From assembly GCA_017445405.1 (NCBI GenBank), contig JAFSUD010000067.1:1-35547 (forward strand): a stretch of DNA of 35,547 nucleotides, read 5' to 3'. Of the stretch, positions 23,977 to 33,555 are shown in pieces. The notes beneath the pieces were generated by a model. The model did no database searches. It was given only the letters and a program-made list of their open reading frames with translations, and was not told the DNA's origin. The stretch's first letter is position 1; the number at the start of each line of letters is the position of its first letter. The stretch is from Synergistaceae bacterium. GTDB taxonomy: Bacteria; Synergistota; Synergistia; Synergistales; Aminobacteriaceae. A program made the translations under genes and the position numbers.

Positions 23977-25090
23977 GCATTTATTGAGCAGGATAGCAAT
24001 TGCACTTGTTCTCTCTTGGGCGTTCTACTGTGCAGCAGATTATTTCGCGGTCAGCAGATGGGATAACACAGACTCTCTGATAGTTCGTGTGATAGAGACA
24101 GGCCCCGAAATTGAGGTATCTTCAGACGAAGAGGAGGACTCTTACGAGACGTTCGAGCGCGACACAGTGATGCAGATTCTCTCAGGCACTCGCACAGACG
24201 AAGTACTCAGGGTGAAGACAGTCCGGCTCTCAGGAAGCGGACTCGAGGTCAGGCCCGGCAGAAGATACCTCCTCGTGTGGGACATGTTCTCCGACGGCAG
24301 AGTCCAATACTCGCTCGCTGATGCGTGGAGAGTCTCGGGCGTTGCAGGAGTAGTTATGCTCGTCTGCACTGTGTTAATCGCTCTCACTGGCACTCGGGGA
24401 CTCTTCGCCCTTCTCGGACTCGGAGCGTCAATAGCTGTGCTCGTCTTCTCTATGATCCCCCTAACCGTCATGGGCTGGGACTGCGTGTGGCTCGCGATCG
24501 CTTCCGTGTTCATCATCTCGACAGTAACTATTCTCTGTGTCGTCCGTCATGCACGCTACAGGATAACGGCCTTGCTCGGAAGTCTGGGCGGAGTCTTCAG
24601 CGGTTTTCTGTGCGGAGCTGCGATGGTCTACCTCTGGGGGCTTAACGGACTCGCTGGTGAGGGAGCTGCACTCCTGGCCTCAACTCTTCCCGGCCTGAAC
24701 ATGAGGGGGCTTCTGCTTGCGTCGGTGCTTATAGGCTCAATAGGCGCGGTGCTCGATGTCAGCATATCAATAACTGCGTCAATGTCTGAGTTCGTGGACT
24801 ACGACAATGATATTCCGCTGGACAGATTATTGCTTGCCGGCCTCAACGTCGGCAGTGAAGTTCTCGGCAGCATGATTAACACCCTCATTCTTGCTTACAT
24901 GGGAAGTGCTCTGCCTATGGCGGTGCTCATCTGCAGCTCGGGCGTAGAGTTCTCGGGACTCCTCAATGACCCCTACATTGCGCAGGAGATAGTCCAGAGC
25001 TTGGCCGGGACTCTCGGCCTTCTGTTCACGATACCGGCCTCAGCGTTCAGCTTTGTGCTTCAGGAATCGTTAAGGCGGAGAGATGGTTAA
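23966..25090 (+). CDS. YibE/F family membrane protein
   Basis: A 374-residue protein with an N-terminal membrane anchor, an extracytoplasmic stretch of about 100 residues with an acidic patch (SSDEEEDSYE), then about seven membrane segments. Segments such as GSIGAVLDVSISITASM and GLNVGSEVLGSMINTLILAY match the YibE/F family (PF07907), which is of unknown transport or signalling function. ATG 23966 is supported by AGGAGG at 8 bases. Confidence 0.85.
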   Translation: MRRKHLLSRIAIALVLSWAFYCAADYFAVSRWDNTDSLIVRVIETGPEIEVSSDEEEDSYETFERDTVMQILSGTRTDEVLRVKTVRLSGSGLEVRPGRRYLLVWDMFSDGRVQYSLADAWRVSGVAGVVMLVCTVLIALTGTRGLFALLGLGASIAVLVFSMIPLTVMGWDCVWLAIASVFIISTVTILCVVRHARYRITALLGSLGGVFSGFLCGAAMVYLWGLNGLAGEGAALLASTLPGLNMRGLLLASVLIGSIGAVLDVSISITASMSEFVDYDNDIPLDRLLLAGLNVGSEVLGSMINTLILAYMGSALPMAVLICSSGVEFSGLLNDPYIAQEIVQSLAGTLGLLFTIPASAFSFVLQESLRRRDG

Positions 25091-26000
25091 AGCGGTTATA
25101 GACATAGGGAGCAACTCAATCAAGATGCGCATAGCCAGAATCTCGCGCGGACGTGTTCACGTTATCCGTGATGAGACTGAAGTTGTCAGGCTCGGGCGGG
25201 GAATGAGCAGCTCGGGCCTCCTGGCTCAGGCGAACATGAAGGCCTCATGCGATGCTGTCTCGCGGATGGTGCGCAGAGCCTCAGTCATGGGAGCAGAAAT
25301 TTTTGTTGCCGGGACAATGGCTCTCAGGACTGCGGAGAATGCCGATGTGTTCGTGAAGATGGTGAAGGACTCTTCAGGGCAGGAGGTACACGTTCTCTCC
25401 GGCGAAGAGGAAGCAAAATACTCCTGGCTTGGCGCGGTTGACGGCTTGGACATGAAGGGAGACTCGGTGATGTTCGATTCCGGAGGAGGCAGCACGGAGT
25501 TTGTGTTAGGTTCTGAGGGAGTCATGAAGCATGTAGTGAGTGTCCCTGTAGGTGCGGTGAACTTGTCGGAAAAATTCTTCAGCGTCTATGATGAGCCTGT
25601 GAAGAACTCGGCATGTGATGAGGCAGTGCATTACGTCAGAGACATGCTCAAGGCCGATCACATTGATGACTTCCGAACTGAGACTGGGCAGGTTATAGCT
25701 GTCGGCGGAGGAGCTGTAACGATGGCGAGCGTGAAACATGCATGCGAGACCTTCAGCCCTTCGCTTCTTCACGGGAGCATCCTTACCCGGAAGGACATAG
25801 CCCGGCAGATCCGCATGTATTCTTCCCTTACTCTCAGTGAACGCGAAAACGTTATCGGCCTCCCTCCCTCGAGAGCAGATGTCATTCTGGGCAGTGCGTG
25901 CATAATCTTCACAGCTCTTGAGATACTGAATGCAAAATCCTGCGTGATAAGCATAAACGGTTTACGGCATGGGCTGTTAATACGTGATAATATAGTGTAA
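25083..26000 (+). CDS. Ppx/GppA family exopolyphosphatase / pppGpp phosphatase
   Basis: A 305-residue ASKHA-fold enzyme of the short (domain I/II only) type. Phosphate-binding motifs: AVIDIGSNSIKMRIA at the N-terminus, AGTMALRTAENADVF, SGEEEAKYSWLGA, FDSGGGSTEF and VPVGAVNL. Hydrolyses polyphosphate or pppGpp; the choice cannot be made here. ATG 25083 overlaps the preceding gene by 8 bases with AAGG upstream. Confidence 0.9.
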   Translation: MVKAVIDIGSNSIKMRIARISRGRVHVIRDETEVVRLGRGMSSSGLLAQANMKASCDAVSRMVRRASVMGAEIFVAGTMALRTAENADVFVKMVKDSSGQEVHVLSGEEEAKYSWLGAVDGLDMKGDSVMFDSGGGSTEFVLGSEGVMKHVVSVPVGAVNLSEKFFSVYDEPVKNSACDEAVHYVRDMLKADHIDDFRTETGQVIAVGGGAVTMASVKHACETFSPSLLHGSILTRKDIARQIRMYSSLTLSERENVIGLPPSRADVILGSACIIFTALEILNAKSCVISINGLRHGLLIRDNIV

Positions 26001-26046
26001 ATTCCAAATTCCACATACATAACTATTTAAAGAGGTGAGAAGAAAA

Positions 26047-26940
26047 TTGCTGCTTGAGTTAATGTCTAACGGTTCACTGGCTGAACTGCCCCCTGATAAT
26101 CTCCCGGACAGCATAAATCTTCCTGATGATGCCTCAGTAATGCTCCTGCTGCCCCACAATAAATACTTGCTCGGCACAGGGCGGGATAACTGGATATACG
26201 GCAAGCCCGGAACTTTTGCCCGAAGCGTATATCTCTATGATGACGAAAGATTATCGCTCCACAATGAGGGAGCACAGCCTACGGTATTATCAGCCGAGAC
26301 GGTGAGGACTCTCCGAAGAAAACTGCTCATGCATTCCGAGCCTCCGGGCAGACATTCAGCAGCGGTATTGATGCTCCGGACGATGATGCGCAGTCATCCA
26401 GTGTTCAGCTCAGAAGGTGCGGAGTTTCTTGACGAGAAAATATTTGCGCGTTTCATGAGACATGATGACGTTCTGGAGAAAGCATATTGGACGCTGAGGT
26501 TTGCTCTGTCGCGCGGGGAAATGGAAGTCCCGATACGCCTCAAAGCATGGCTCAGGACAGGCCCGGAAGTGTTCGGTTATGACCAGTATTCTGCAAAGCT
26601 GTGGTTCTCGATTCTGGACTTGCCGGAACGAGATGCAATCACTGAGCTTGAGGAGCTGTCATTCTCTGCGTCGGAGTTATCGAGGCTGGCCTCACAAAAT
26701 ATTTCCCCATTGGTGCTCTACAATCCTGCGTCGGGCTGGCTTGTGCTCGGACGCTTCGGCAGGGGGCGCAGTGCAATGTTCTCTGTGTGGCTGTATGCTA
26801 ACCATGAACTGTGGCATGAACTCAGGGAAAGCAGAAAATTATCCGTGAGCGAGATAATCAATGCAGTGTGGGGAGAGTATGACACCCGGCAGGCAATGAG
26901 GGAACTAACGAAGTACAGAGGAGATGATAATCAGGCATGA
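26047..26940 (+). CDS. Unknown protein preceding ftsE
   Basis: I do not recognise this 297-residue protein. It is soluble, without signal peptide or membrane segments, and has no cysteine-rich or P-loop motif. Visible: VMLLLPHNKYLLGTGRDNW near the N-terminus, a middle helical region (KAYWTLRFALSRGE, LKAWLRTGPEVFGY) and a C-terminal FGRGRSAMFSVWLYANHELW with GEYDTRQAMRELTKY. TTG 26047 is preferred because AGAGGTGA lies 8-9 bases before it; GTG 26035 is also open but has no SD. The stop overlaps the ftsE ATG, implying co-translation and possibly a role in division or envelope control. Confidence 0.75.
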   Translation: MLLELMSNGSLAELPPDNLPDSINLPDDASVMLLLPHNKYLLGTGRDNWIYGKPGTFARSVYLYDDERLSLHNEGAQPTVLSAETVRTLRRKLLMHSEPPGRHSAAVLMLRTMMRSHPVFSSEGAEFLDEKIFARFMRHDDVLEKAYWTLRFALSRGEMEVPIRLKAWLRTGPEVFGYDQYSAKLWFSILDLPERDAITELEELSFSASELSRLASQNISPLVLYNPASGWLVLGRFGRGRSAMFSVWLYANHELWHELRESRKLSVSEIINAVWGEYDTRQAMRELTKYRGDDNQA

Positions 26941-27623
26941 ACATAAATTTTTCAGGAGTAAGCAAGATATTCGAGCCGGATATAGCAGCACTGGTAGACA
27001 TAAACATTGACATTCAGCAGGGAGAATTTGTCTACGTGATAGGCCAGACAGGGAGCGGGAAATCGACGCTTCTTCGTCTCATCACGAGAGAGTTATTGCC
27101 CACGCGCGGAACGGTAGCCGTAGGAGATTTTGACCTCAAGCGTATGCGCAAATCAGATGTTCCCTACTACAGACGGGATGTCGGACTTGTCGCTCAGGAT
27201 TTCCGGCTTATCCCGACTCTGACAGTCTACGAGAATATAGCGTTTGTGATGGAGGCCATGTCAGTACCTAAGCGCATAGTTGCAGACCGCACAAAGGACG
27301 TGATTAATCAGGTCGGACTCTGGAGGCGCAGAGGGATGCGTCCCGCCCAGCTTTCCGGAGGCGAGCAGCAGAGAGTCGCAATAGCCCGTGCACTTGCAAA
27401 TTCGCCCTCGCTGTTTATTGCCGATGAACCGACGGGCAATCTTGATTTTCACACGGCGACGGAGGTAATGAAGATACTGTTTGCTATAAACGCAGCCGGA
27501 GTAACTGTCGTGATGTCTACGCACAATCAGGCAATAGTGAACTCATCGCGCCAGAGAGTCATCGAGCTAGAGAACGGAAGATTAATACGCGACGAGAAGG
27601 GAGGGACATACACAGCCCAATGA
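26937..27623 (+). CDS. ftsE: Cell division ATP-binding protein FtsE
   Basis: A 228-residue ABC ATPase with Walker A ([14 protein letters not shown]), the signature [15 protein letters not shown], Walker B ([12 protein letters not shown]) and the H-loop (STHNQ). With FtsX it forms an inner-membrane mechanotransducer that activates periplasmic murein hydrolases at the septum. ATGA overlaps on both sides tie it to the unknown gene before and ftsX after. Confidence 0.97.
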   Translation: MNINFSGVSKIFEPDIAALVDINIDIQQGEFVYVIGQTGSGKSTLLRLITRELLPTRGTVAVGDFDLKRMRKSDVPYYRRDVGLVAQDFRLIPTLTVYENIAFVMEAMSVPKRIVADRTKDVINQVGLWRRRGMRPAQLSGGEQQRVAIARALANSPSLFIADEPTGNLDFHTATEVMKILFAINAAGVTVVMSTHNQAIVNSSRQRVIELENGRLIRDEKGGTYTAQ

Positions 27624-28516
27624 CAACAATAAAGTATGTATTGCGCGACACATGGAGGCTTCTTGTTCATCACTGGGTGCTCGGAGTCCTGACGCTGATA
27701 ACGGCGGGAGTAATGCTCTGGGTGCTCGGAGTAACTACCCTTTTCTCGCTCAACCTTGAGAATCTGCTCTCACGTCTCGAGAGTGAGTTAGCTGTTCAGG
27801 CGTATCTGGTGAAGGATAACACCCTCGATGTTGAGGCGATCGCCAACAGGATTCAGAGTCTGGAGTATGTGTACTCAATGAAGGTGTATTCACCCGCCGA
27901 CTCACTGGCCAAGCTGCAGGAGAAGATGGGTTCGCAGTCCCGTGCGCTGGAGATGCTCGGCGATAACCCCATCCCTTGGAACTTCGAGATTCACGTCCAC
28001 AGTGCCGGAGATGTCGAGCCGCTCGTGAACGCACTAAAGGCCATGCCCGAAGTTGATGATGTCGTCTATGCCGGACTCGTCGTGCGGAGGATCTCTGCGC
28101 TGTCTCGTATCTCTTCTCAGGTCGCATTAATAATGTTCGTGCTGGCAGTCATCATCACGGCTCTTGTCGTCTACAACACGATACATATTTCTCTTTACTC
28201 AAGGCGTGAAGAGATAGGCATAATGTACTTGGTGGGAGCGACGCGGTCATACATAGCCTCACCGTTTGTGCTTGAGGGAACAATGCTTGCACTTTTCGGA
28301 GCAATCGTAGCGGGAGCCGGAATCATAGGCGCGTATTTTCCGGGAATAGAGCTTATACGTGAGAACATGCCCCTGCTGTCTAATATCCTGCTGACTGACA
28401 GGCGGATAATCTGGAGATTCTGCGCGTTGCTTGCAGGTTTCGGAGCGACTCTCGGCTGGGTGTGCAGTTATCTTGTTGTGGCCCGCTTCCTGAACGCGAT
28501 AACGAGGCCGGAATGA
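27620..28516 (+). CDS. ftsX: Cell division protein FtsX
   Basis: A 298-residue membrane protein with the FtsX layout: an N-terminal membrane segment (LGVLTLITAGVMLWVLGVTT), an extracytoplasmic domain of about 120 residues that contacts a coiled-coil hydrolase partner, then three membrane segments with YNTIHISLYSRREEIGIMYL and VGATRSYIASPFVLEGT. It overlaps ftsE and the following M23 gene by 4 bases each, so the activator and its partner are produced together. Confidence 0.96.
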   Translation: MTTIKYVLRDTWRLLVHHWVLGVLTLITAGVMLWVLGVTTLFSLNLENLLSRLESELAVQAYLVKDNTLDVEAIANRIQSLEYVYSMKVYSPADSLAKLQEKMGSQSRALEMLGDNPIPWNFEIHVHSAGDVEPLVNALKAMPEVDDVVYAGLVVRRISALSRISSQVALIMFVLAVIITALVVYNTIHISLYSRREEIGIMYLVGATRSYIASPFVLEGTMLALFGAIVAGAGIIGAYFPGIELIRENMPLLSNILLTDRRIIWRFCALLAGFGATLGWVCSYLVVARFLNAITRPE

Positions 28517-29730
28517 GCAGACGGTTAATAGCCTCCGTACTGCTGGCCTTGATATTTCTGCCTCAGATAGTGAACGCAGCAGCAAAGAAATCTTCAGCCC
28601 CTAAGCCCGCGCCTCAGAAGTCAGCACCCCAGAAGCCTCCTGCAAAGAAGCCGAGCATAGATGCCCAGATAGCTGCAGAGGAGAAGAAGCGTTCGGATTT
28701 GGCGAAACAGGTGCAGGATTACCGGAAGCAGATTAAGGCGATGGGAGCGAAGGTTGAGGGACTGCTCACGAAAGTGAATACCCTTCAGCAGGACGAGAGC
28801 GTTGCGCGTCAGGAATTAACGGTGCTTGAGCTTCAGAATGAGAAGATACAGGAGAACATAAATATTCTTGATGCGAGCATGAAGGATGAGCAGGCGAAGA
28901 TAGACGAGCTTTCGCGCCAGATGGAAGACAGGCTGCTTGACATTTACAAGTACGGGCAGTCCGGAGCAATGAGGACTCTGTTTGCCTCACGGAGCGTGCT
29001 CGAGGCTGTGGAGATGGCTCACCTCCTGAAGATAGTGAACCAGCGCGACGAGGACATACTCTCCCAGCTGATGCAGCGCGTGCAGAATCTCGACATCTCA
29101 CGGCGGACGATGGACGACCAGCAGAACAGGCTGCGCGAGAAGACTCAGGCGGTGCAGGATCAGCGGGACAAGTACAACGCGAACATCAAGGAGACGAACC
29201 GTTTCATCAAGTCGATACAGCGTCAGAAGGAGTTAGCGGAAAAGGCAGTGCGAGAGGCAGAGGAAGCCCAGAAAGCCGCGGGAGCAATGATAGCCGAACT
29301 TCAGCGCAAGAAGTCAAAGGTGTATTTTCCTGCGGGCAAAGGCTCAAAGTTTGACTGGCCGCTTAGAGGGCCTATGTCCAGTCCGTATGGTTACCGCATA
29401 CATCCTATCCTGAAGCGCAGGATACTTCATGCAGGGATAGACATTGCAGCAGCAAACGGGACTCCGGTAAAAGCTCCCGCAGCAGGAGAAGTTATCTATG
29501 ACGGCTGGCTGAGAGGCTACGGAAGAGTCGTCGTCCTGAATCACGGGCGGGGATTCTCGACACTGTACGCGCACCTTTCTGCGTCTCTCGTGAAGGAGGG
29601 GCAGGAGGTGAAGGCCGGAGCAGTCATAGCACGTGTAGGCAAGACCGGGAACGTTACGGGTTATCACCTGCATTTTGAGGTGAGAGTCTACGGAACGCCG
29701 GCAGACCCGATAAAGTATCTCAAGAGATGA
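28513..29730 (+). CDS. M23/LytM murein hydrolase with coiled coil, FtsEX partner, active-site residues intact
   Basis: A 405-residue secreted protein: signal peptide (LIASVLLALIFLPQIVNAAA), a Lys/Pro/Ala-rich segment, a long coiled coil (about 50-275) and a C-terminal LytM domain. The zinc ligands are present: HxxxD in HAGID and HxH in GYHLHFEV, with YAHLS between. So it should be an active endopeptidase that cuts peptidoglycan cross-links. ATG 28513 overlaps the ftsX stop. The layout matches EnvC and PcsB-type FtsEX partners. The next gene is a paralog with altered ligands. Confidence 0.93.
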   Translation: MSRRLIASVLLALIFLPQIVNAAAKKSSAPKPAPQKSAPQKPPAKKPSIDAQIAAEEKKRSDLAKQVQDYRKQIKAMGAKVEGLLTKVNTLQQDESVARQELTVLELQNEKIQENINILDASMKDEQAKIDELSRQMEDRLLDIYKYGQSGAMRTLFASRSVLEAVEMAHLLKIVNQRDEDILSQLMQRVQNLDISRRTMDDQQNRLREKTQAVQDQRDKYNANIKETNRFIKSIQRQKELAEKAVREAEEAQKAAGAMIAELQRKKSKVYFPAGKGSKFDWPLRGPMSSPYGYRIHPILKRRILHAGIDIAAANGTPVKAPAAGEVIYDGWLRGYGRVVVLNHGRGFSTLYAHLSASLVKEGQEVKAGAVIARVGKTGNVTGYHLHFEVRVYGTPADPIKYLKR

Positions 29731-29743
29731 CAGGAGGCATGAT

Positions 29744-30955
29744 GTGTTGAAGAAAGTAATTGCGTTAGTGATGATACTTGCCCTTAACGGCCTTGCATTT
29801 GCAGCCTCAAAAACTGGAGCAAAGAGTCAGGGGGACGTGAAGAAGAAGATTCAGGAGTACAACGCCATAGCGAAGGAGAAGTCAAAGCAGTCTAAAACAT
29901 TGCTGAGTCAGTTATCACGCCTTAAGCAGGACGCGAGCAGTTCACAGGAGGAGATAAACACTCTCGAGAAAGAGAACACACGCCTTGAGGCTTCAGTGAG
30001 CGATCTCAACAAGAGCATAGAGAGCGTAAATGCGTCAATGTCAATAATCCTTGCGAATCTTCGGGGAAGGCTGGTAGACCTCTACAAGTTTTCGCCTGAT
30101 GAGCAGAGCATAAGCATAATTCTCAGCTCGCAGAGTCCTCATGATGCGGTGAACACTGCATACATGCTCCGGAGGTTTGCCATGCAGGACGCAATGATGA
30201 TTCACGAACTCATGAAGAAGGAGCGTGAACTCGTCGAGGCCCGGGAACTTCTCGAGGCGAACAAGAGCAAGATAGCCAGACAGACGGACGCACTGAGGAA
30301 GAAGCGTGCAGATTTCGACTCCGCCGTCAAGAAGACGGATAGTCTGTTAAAGAACGTCCAGAGCGAGCAGAAGAAGGCAGAGGCAGCAGCGAAAGAACTT
30401 CAGGCAGCCCAGCGAGCAATGGGTAGCAAGATAAATTCTCTGATGAAGCAGAAGACGACTTCCCAGACCAAGAAGGCAGCATCAGCCTCATCACGTACGC
30501 CTGCAACTGTAGGCGGGGCAAAGTCCACTGTGCCGGTGAAGACTGCCTCAAGCACTCCGTCAGGCAGCGTGAAGTCTCTGTCATGGCCTGTGAACGGAAC
30601 GGTAACAATGCAGTACGGCTCACGTGTTCACCCTACGTTCAAGACGAAGATATTCAACTCCGGAATCGACATCAAGGCCTCATCAGGTACGCCGGTGAAG
30701 TCAGCCGGGCCGGGAGAAGTCCTCTATCAGGGCTGGCTGCGGGGATTCGGCCAAGTTGTGATAATAGATCACGGAGGGAATTTATCCACAGTTTACGCAC
30801 ACTTAGGGGGGACATCTGTGCGCGAGGGGGCATCAGTCAAAGCAGGAACAGTGATAGGCCGTGTCGGCAACACAGGCACGGATTCAGAGTACGGGCTTCA
30901 TTTCGAGGTAAGGCGCAACGGAAGCGCAGTGAACCCGATGAATTTCTTGCGATGA
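29744..30955 (+). CDS. EnvC-like coiled-coil protein with degenerate LytM domain
   Basis: A 403-residue paralog of the preceding protein, with signal peptide (KKVIALVMILALNGLAFAAS), coiled coil (about 25-230), a Ser/Thr/Ala linker and a C-terminal LytM fold. The first zinc ligand is Asn instead of His (NSGID), and the HxH motif is changed to GLH (EYGLHFEV), so catalysis is unlikely. E. coli EnvC is likewise inactive and activates amidases. GTG 29744 is supported by AGGAGG at 6 bases, 13 bases after the preceding gene. Confidence 0.92.
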   Translation: MLKKVIALVMILALNGLAFAASKTGAKSQGDVKKKIQEYNAIAKEKSKQSKTLLSQLSRLKQDASSSQEEINTLEKENTRLEASVSDLNKSIESVNASMSIILANLRGRLVDLYKFSPDEQSISIILSSQSPHDAVNTAYMLRRFAMQDAMMIHELMKKERELVEARELLEANKSKIARQTDALRKKRADFDSAVKKTDSLLKNVQSEQKKAEAAAKELQAAQRAMGSKINSLMKQKTTSQTKKAASASSRTPATVGGAKSTVPVKTASSTPSGSVKSLSWPVNGTVTMQYGSRVHPTFKTKIFNSGIDIKASSGTPVKSAGPGEVLYQGWLRGFGQVVIIDHGGNLSTVYAHLGGTSVREGASVKAGTVIGRVGNTGTDSEYGLHFEVRRNGSAVNPMNFLR

Positions 30956-30963
30956 TAATGCTG

Positions 30964-30969
30964 TATAAT
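30964..30969 (+). promoter_or_regulatory. -10 element (TATAAT) for ctpA
   Basis: TATAAT 8 bases after the end of the preceding gene and 33 bases before the ctpA TTG; -35 not convincing. Suggests that ctpA-purA-rimI can be expressed apart from the division genes. Confidence 0.45.
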
Positions 30970-31001
30970 TTCTAGCAATTTTCACAAGGCAGGTGCATAA
31001 A

Positions 31002-32228
31002 TTGAACAGCTCAAGGAAAAGATTATACATACTCACAGTAATAATTCTCACAACAATATGCTTAATGTACGGTTACGGGGGCGTAAGTGCTCCTGCGTCA
31101 GACTTTACGGGGTACAGCCAAAACAGGAACTCACCGTTCAGCGACCGGTCATTATGGCTTCTGCGCCAGATAAGGTTAATCATAGAGAGCTACCAGGTAG
31201 ATGCTGCTACCAAGAACTTAGATGAAGATGAGATACTTCACGGAGCAGCTAAGGGAATGGTTGAGGCGTGGAAAGATCCCTACACGCGCTTTGTCTCACC
31301 GCGCCAGCTCAAGGACGAGGAGATCGAACTCGAGGGCAAGTACGGCGGACTCGGAATGTACATAGGCGACAGGGACGGCCAGATATTAGTCATAAGCCCG
31401 ATGGAGGATTCCCCTGCAGAGCGTGCAGGCCTCAAGCCCAAAGACCAGATAGTCAAGGTTGATGATGAGGTCGTCATAGGCTGGACTTCCGACCGTGTGG
31501 TGCAGAAACTGCGCGGAGACCCAAACACGAAAGTTACAGTGTGGGTTCGCCGCGAGGGCGAGGAGGAGCTTCTGAGCTTCGAGATAACGCGTGAGATAAT
31601 CCAGCTCCACAGCGTGAGGCACGAAATGTTGTCTGATGATATAGGCTACCTCAAGCTGACGCAGTTTAAGCACAGCACGAACGACGAGGCCAGAAGTGCA
31701 GTGAAAGAAATGCTGAGGCAGGGAATGAGAGCATTAATCCTTGACCTTCGCAACAACGGAGGCGGACTGCTTGATGCGAGCGTGAAGATCTCGAGCATGT
31801 TCCTGCGTGACGGAATGGTCGTAGAGACTAAGGGGCGTGCGGAAAGATTCAACGAACGCTACAATGTAGATAAAGCATTGTACCTTACGAATATGCCGAT
31901 GGTAGTGCTGATTAACGGCGGGAGCGCGAGTGCGAGCGAGATAGTTGCTGGAGCACTTAATGACAGAGGCCGGGCCAAGCTCATAGGAGAAAAGAGCTTC
32001 GGCAAGGGAAGCGTTCAGACCCTCTTTCCCCTCACAGACGGAAGCGGAGTATACGTAACGATTGCGAGGTACTACACGCCTTCAGGGAAAGTGATTGACC
32101 ATGTGGGACTCTCACCTGATATAGAGGTGAAGGGAGAGCCTAACAAGGACAAAGAGAAAGATGAACAGTTGCAGCGAGCCATGACGGAACTTAAGAAATC
32201 GATGCGTTCAGTGGCTGGCAGGAGATAA
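31002..32228 (+). CDS. ctpA: S41 family C-terminal processing protease
   Basis: A periplasmic serine protease of 408 residues: N-terminal membrane anchor (YILTVIILTTICLMYGYGG), a PDZ domain (about 95-180; GGLGMYIGDRDGQILVI, then AGLKPKDQIVKVDD), and the S41 core with DLRNNGGGLLDASVKIS, the nucleophile Ser in GGSASASEIVAGAL and the base Lys in IGEKSFGKGSVQT. TTG 31002 is chosen since the SD AAGGCAGG spans the alternative GTG at 30993. CtpA-type proteases often degrade or process murein hydrolases, which fits the two M23 genes just upstream. Confidence 0.95.
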   Translation: MNSSRKRLYILTVIILTTICLMYGYGGVSAPASDFTGYSQNRNSPFSDRSLWLLRQIRLIIESYQVDAATKNLDEDEILHGAAKGMVEAWKDPYTRFVSPRQLKDEEIELEGKYGGLGMYIGDRDGQILVISPMEDSPAERAGLKPKDQIVKVDDEVVIGWTSDRVVQKLRGDPNTKVTVWVRREGEEELLSFEITREIIQLHSVRHEMLSDDIGYLKLTQFKHSTNDEARSAVKEMLRQGMRALILDLRNNGGGLLDASVKISSMFLRDGMVVETKGRAERFNERYNVDKALYLTNMPMVVLINGGSASASEIVAGALNDRGRAKLIGEKSFGKGSVQTLFPLTDGSGVYVTIARYYTPSGKVIDHVGLSPDIEVKGEPNKDKEKDEQLQRAMTELKKSMRSVAGRR

Positions 32229-32257
32229 CAATAAATTTACACGAGGAGATGCCAAAT

Positions 32258-33550
32258 TTGGGTACACAGAAAACGGTAGACTTATTAGTCGGAGCGCAGT
32301 GGGGCGACGAAGGCAAGGGCAAAGTTGTAGACATGCTCGGCTCAGATGTTGATGTGTTCGTGCGCTTTCAGGGCGGAGCGAACGCAGGCCACACAGTAAT
32401 CACGGACGGACAGAAGACAGTGTTTCACCTTCTGCCTTCAGGGATGCTTTATCCCGGCAAGCTGTGCGTTCTCGGCAACGGATTAGTCCTTGACCCCGAG
32501 CAGTTCCTGGCCGAGACTACGGAACTCTTCAACAGAGGGCAGGACAGAGCGAGATTAGCTGTAAGTCCTCACGCACACGTAGTTATGCCTTATCACAGAA
32601 TGCTCGACAAGCTGCAGGAAGAGGCACGCGGAAAGGGACGCAAGATAGGCACGACAGGACGCGGGATCGGCCCCTGCTATGTCGACAAGTATTCGCGTTC
32701 CGGCCTGAGAGTTGAGGACTTGATCGACCCTGACGTACTGCGCGAGAGGCTGACCTACATTCTGGAGGAGAAGAACCAGATATTTACGCGCCTGTACAAC
32801 CAGAAGCCTTTAGCGTTTGATGAAGTGTATGAACCGGCCAAGAAGTGGGGAGAGGCATTAGCCCCTTACGTTGACGACACACGCGCATTACTCCGCAAAG
32901 CTGCTGACGAGGGAAAACACATTCTCCTTGAGGGAGCACAGGCAGCACTGCTAGACATAGATCACGGAACTTATCCCTACGTAACGAGTTCGTCGACATC
33001 AGCGGCAGGAGCGTTCACCGGGACAGGACTCGCACCGAACGACCTTACGCGGGTTATTGCTGTGGTGAAGGCGTACACGACCAGAGTCGGAGAAGGGCCT
33101 TTCCCGACAGAAGATTTCGGCCCGGACGGCGAGAAGCTGAGAGCGAACGGCGGAGAGTTCGGAGCAACGACAGGAAGGCCGAGACGCTGCGGGTGGCTTG
33201 ACATGGTAGGCCTGAAGTACTCGATGGAGCTTAACGGCGCGAACGTGATAGCCCTCACGAAGTTAGACGTGCTCACAGGAATGGGCGACATCAAGGTCTG
33301 CACAGCCTACGACCACAACGGCACGAGACTCACGACCTGGCCGAACGACACGAGGACTCTTGCGGAGCTTCAGCCTGTGTACGAGACACTGCCCGGCTGG
33401 AACGACGACATCACGAACTGCAAGACGTTTGACGAGCTGCCGGAGAACGCGAAGTCCTACGTGAAGTACATAGAGGACACTCTGGGAGTACCTGTAGGCT
33501 TAATCGGTGTCGGAGCAGACAGAAACCAGACGATTAACAGGGGAATGTAG
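32258..33550 (+). CDS. purA: Adenylosuccinate synthetase
   Basis: PurA condenses IMP and aspartate with GTP, the first step to AMP. 430 residues with the N-terminal GAQWGDEGKGKVVDML, FQGGANAGHTV, GTTGRGIGPCYVDK, LEGAQAALLDIDHGTYPYVT and GEFGATTGRPRRCGWLD. TTG 32258 has GAGGAG 9 bases upstream. ATG 32249, often preferred by gene callers, lies directly against that SD. No regulatory element is obvious between ctpA and purA. Confidence 0.97.
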   Translation: MGTQKTVDLLVGAQWGDEGKGKVVDMLGSDVDVFVRFQGGANAGHTVITDGQKTVFHLLPSGMLYPGKLCVLGNGLVLDPEQFLAETTELFNRGQDRARLAVSPHAHVVMPYHRMLDKLQEEARGKGRKIGTTGRGIGPCYVDKYSRSGLRVEDLIDPDVLRERLTYILEEKNQIFTRLYNQKPLAFDEVYEPAKKWGEALAPYVDDTRALLRKAADEGKHILLEGAQAALLDIDHGTYPYVTSSSTSAAGAFTGTGLAPNDLTRVIAVVKAYTTRVGEGPFPTEDFGPDGEKLRANGGEFGATTGRPRRCGWLDMVGLKYSMELNGANVIALTKLDVLTGMGDIKVCTAYDHNGTRLTTWPNDTRTLAELQPVYETLPGWNDDITNCKTFDELPENAKSYVKYIEDTLGVPVGLIGVGADRNQTINRGM

Positions 33551-33555
33551 CTGTC

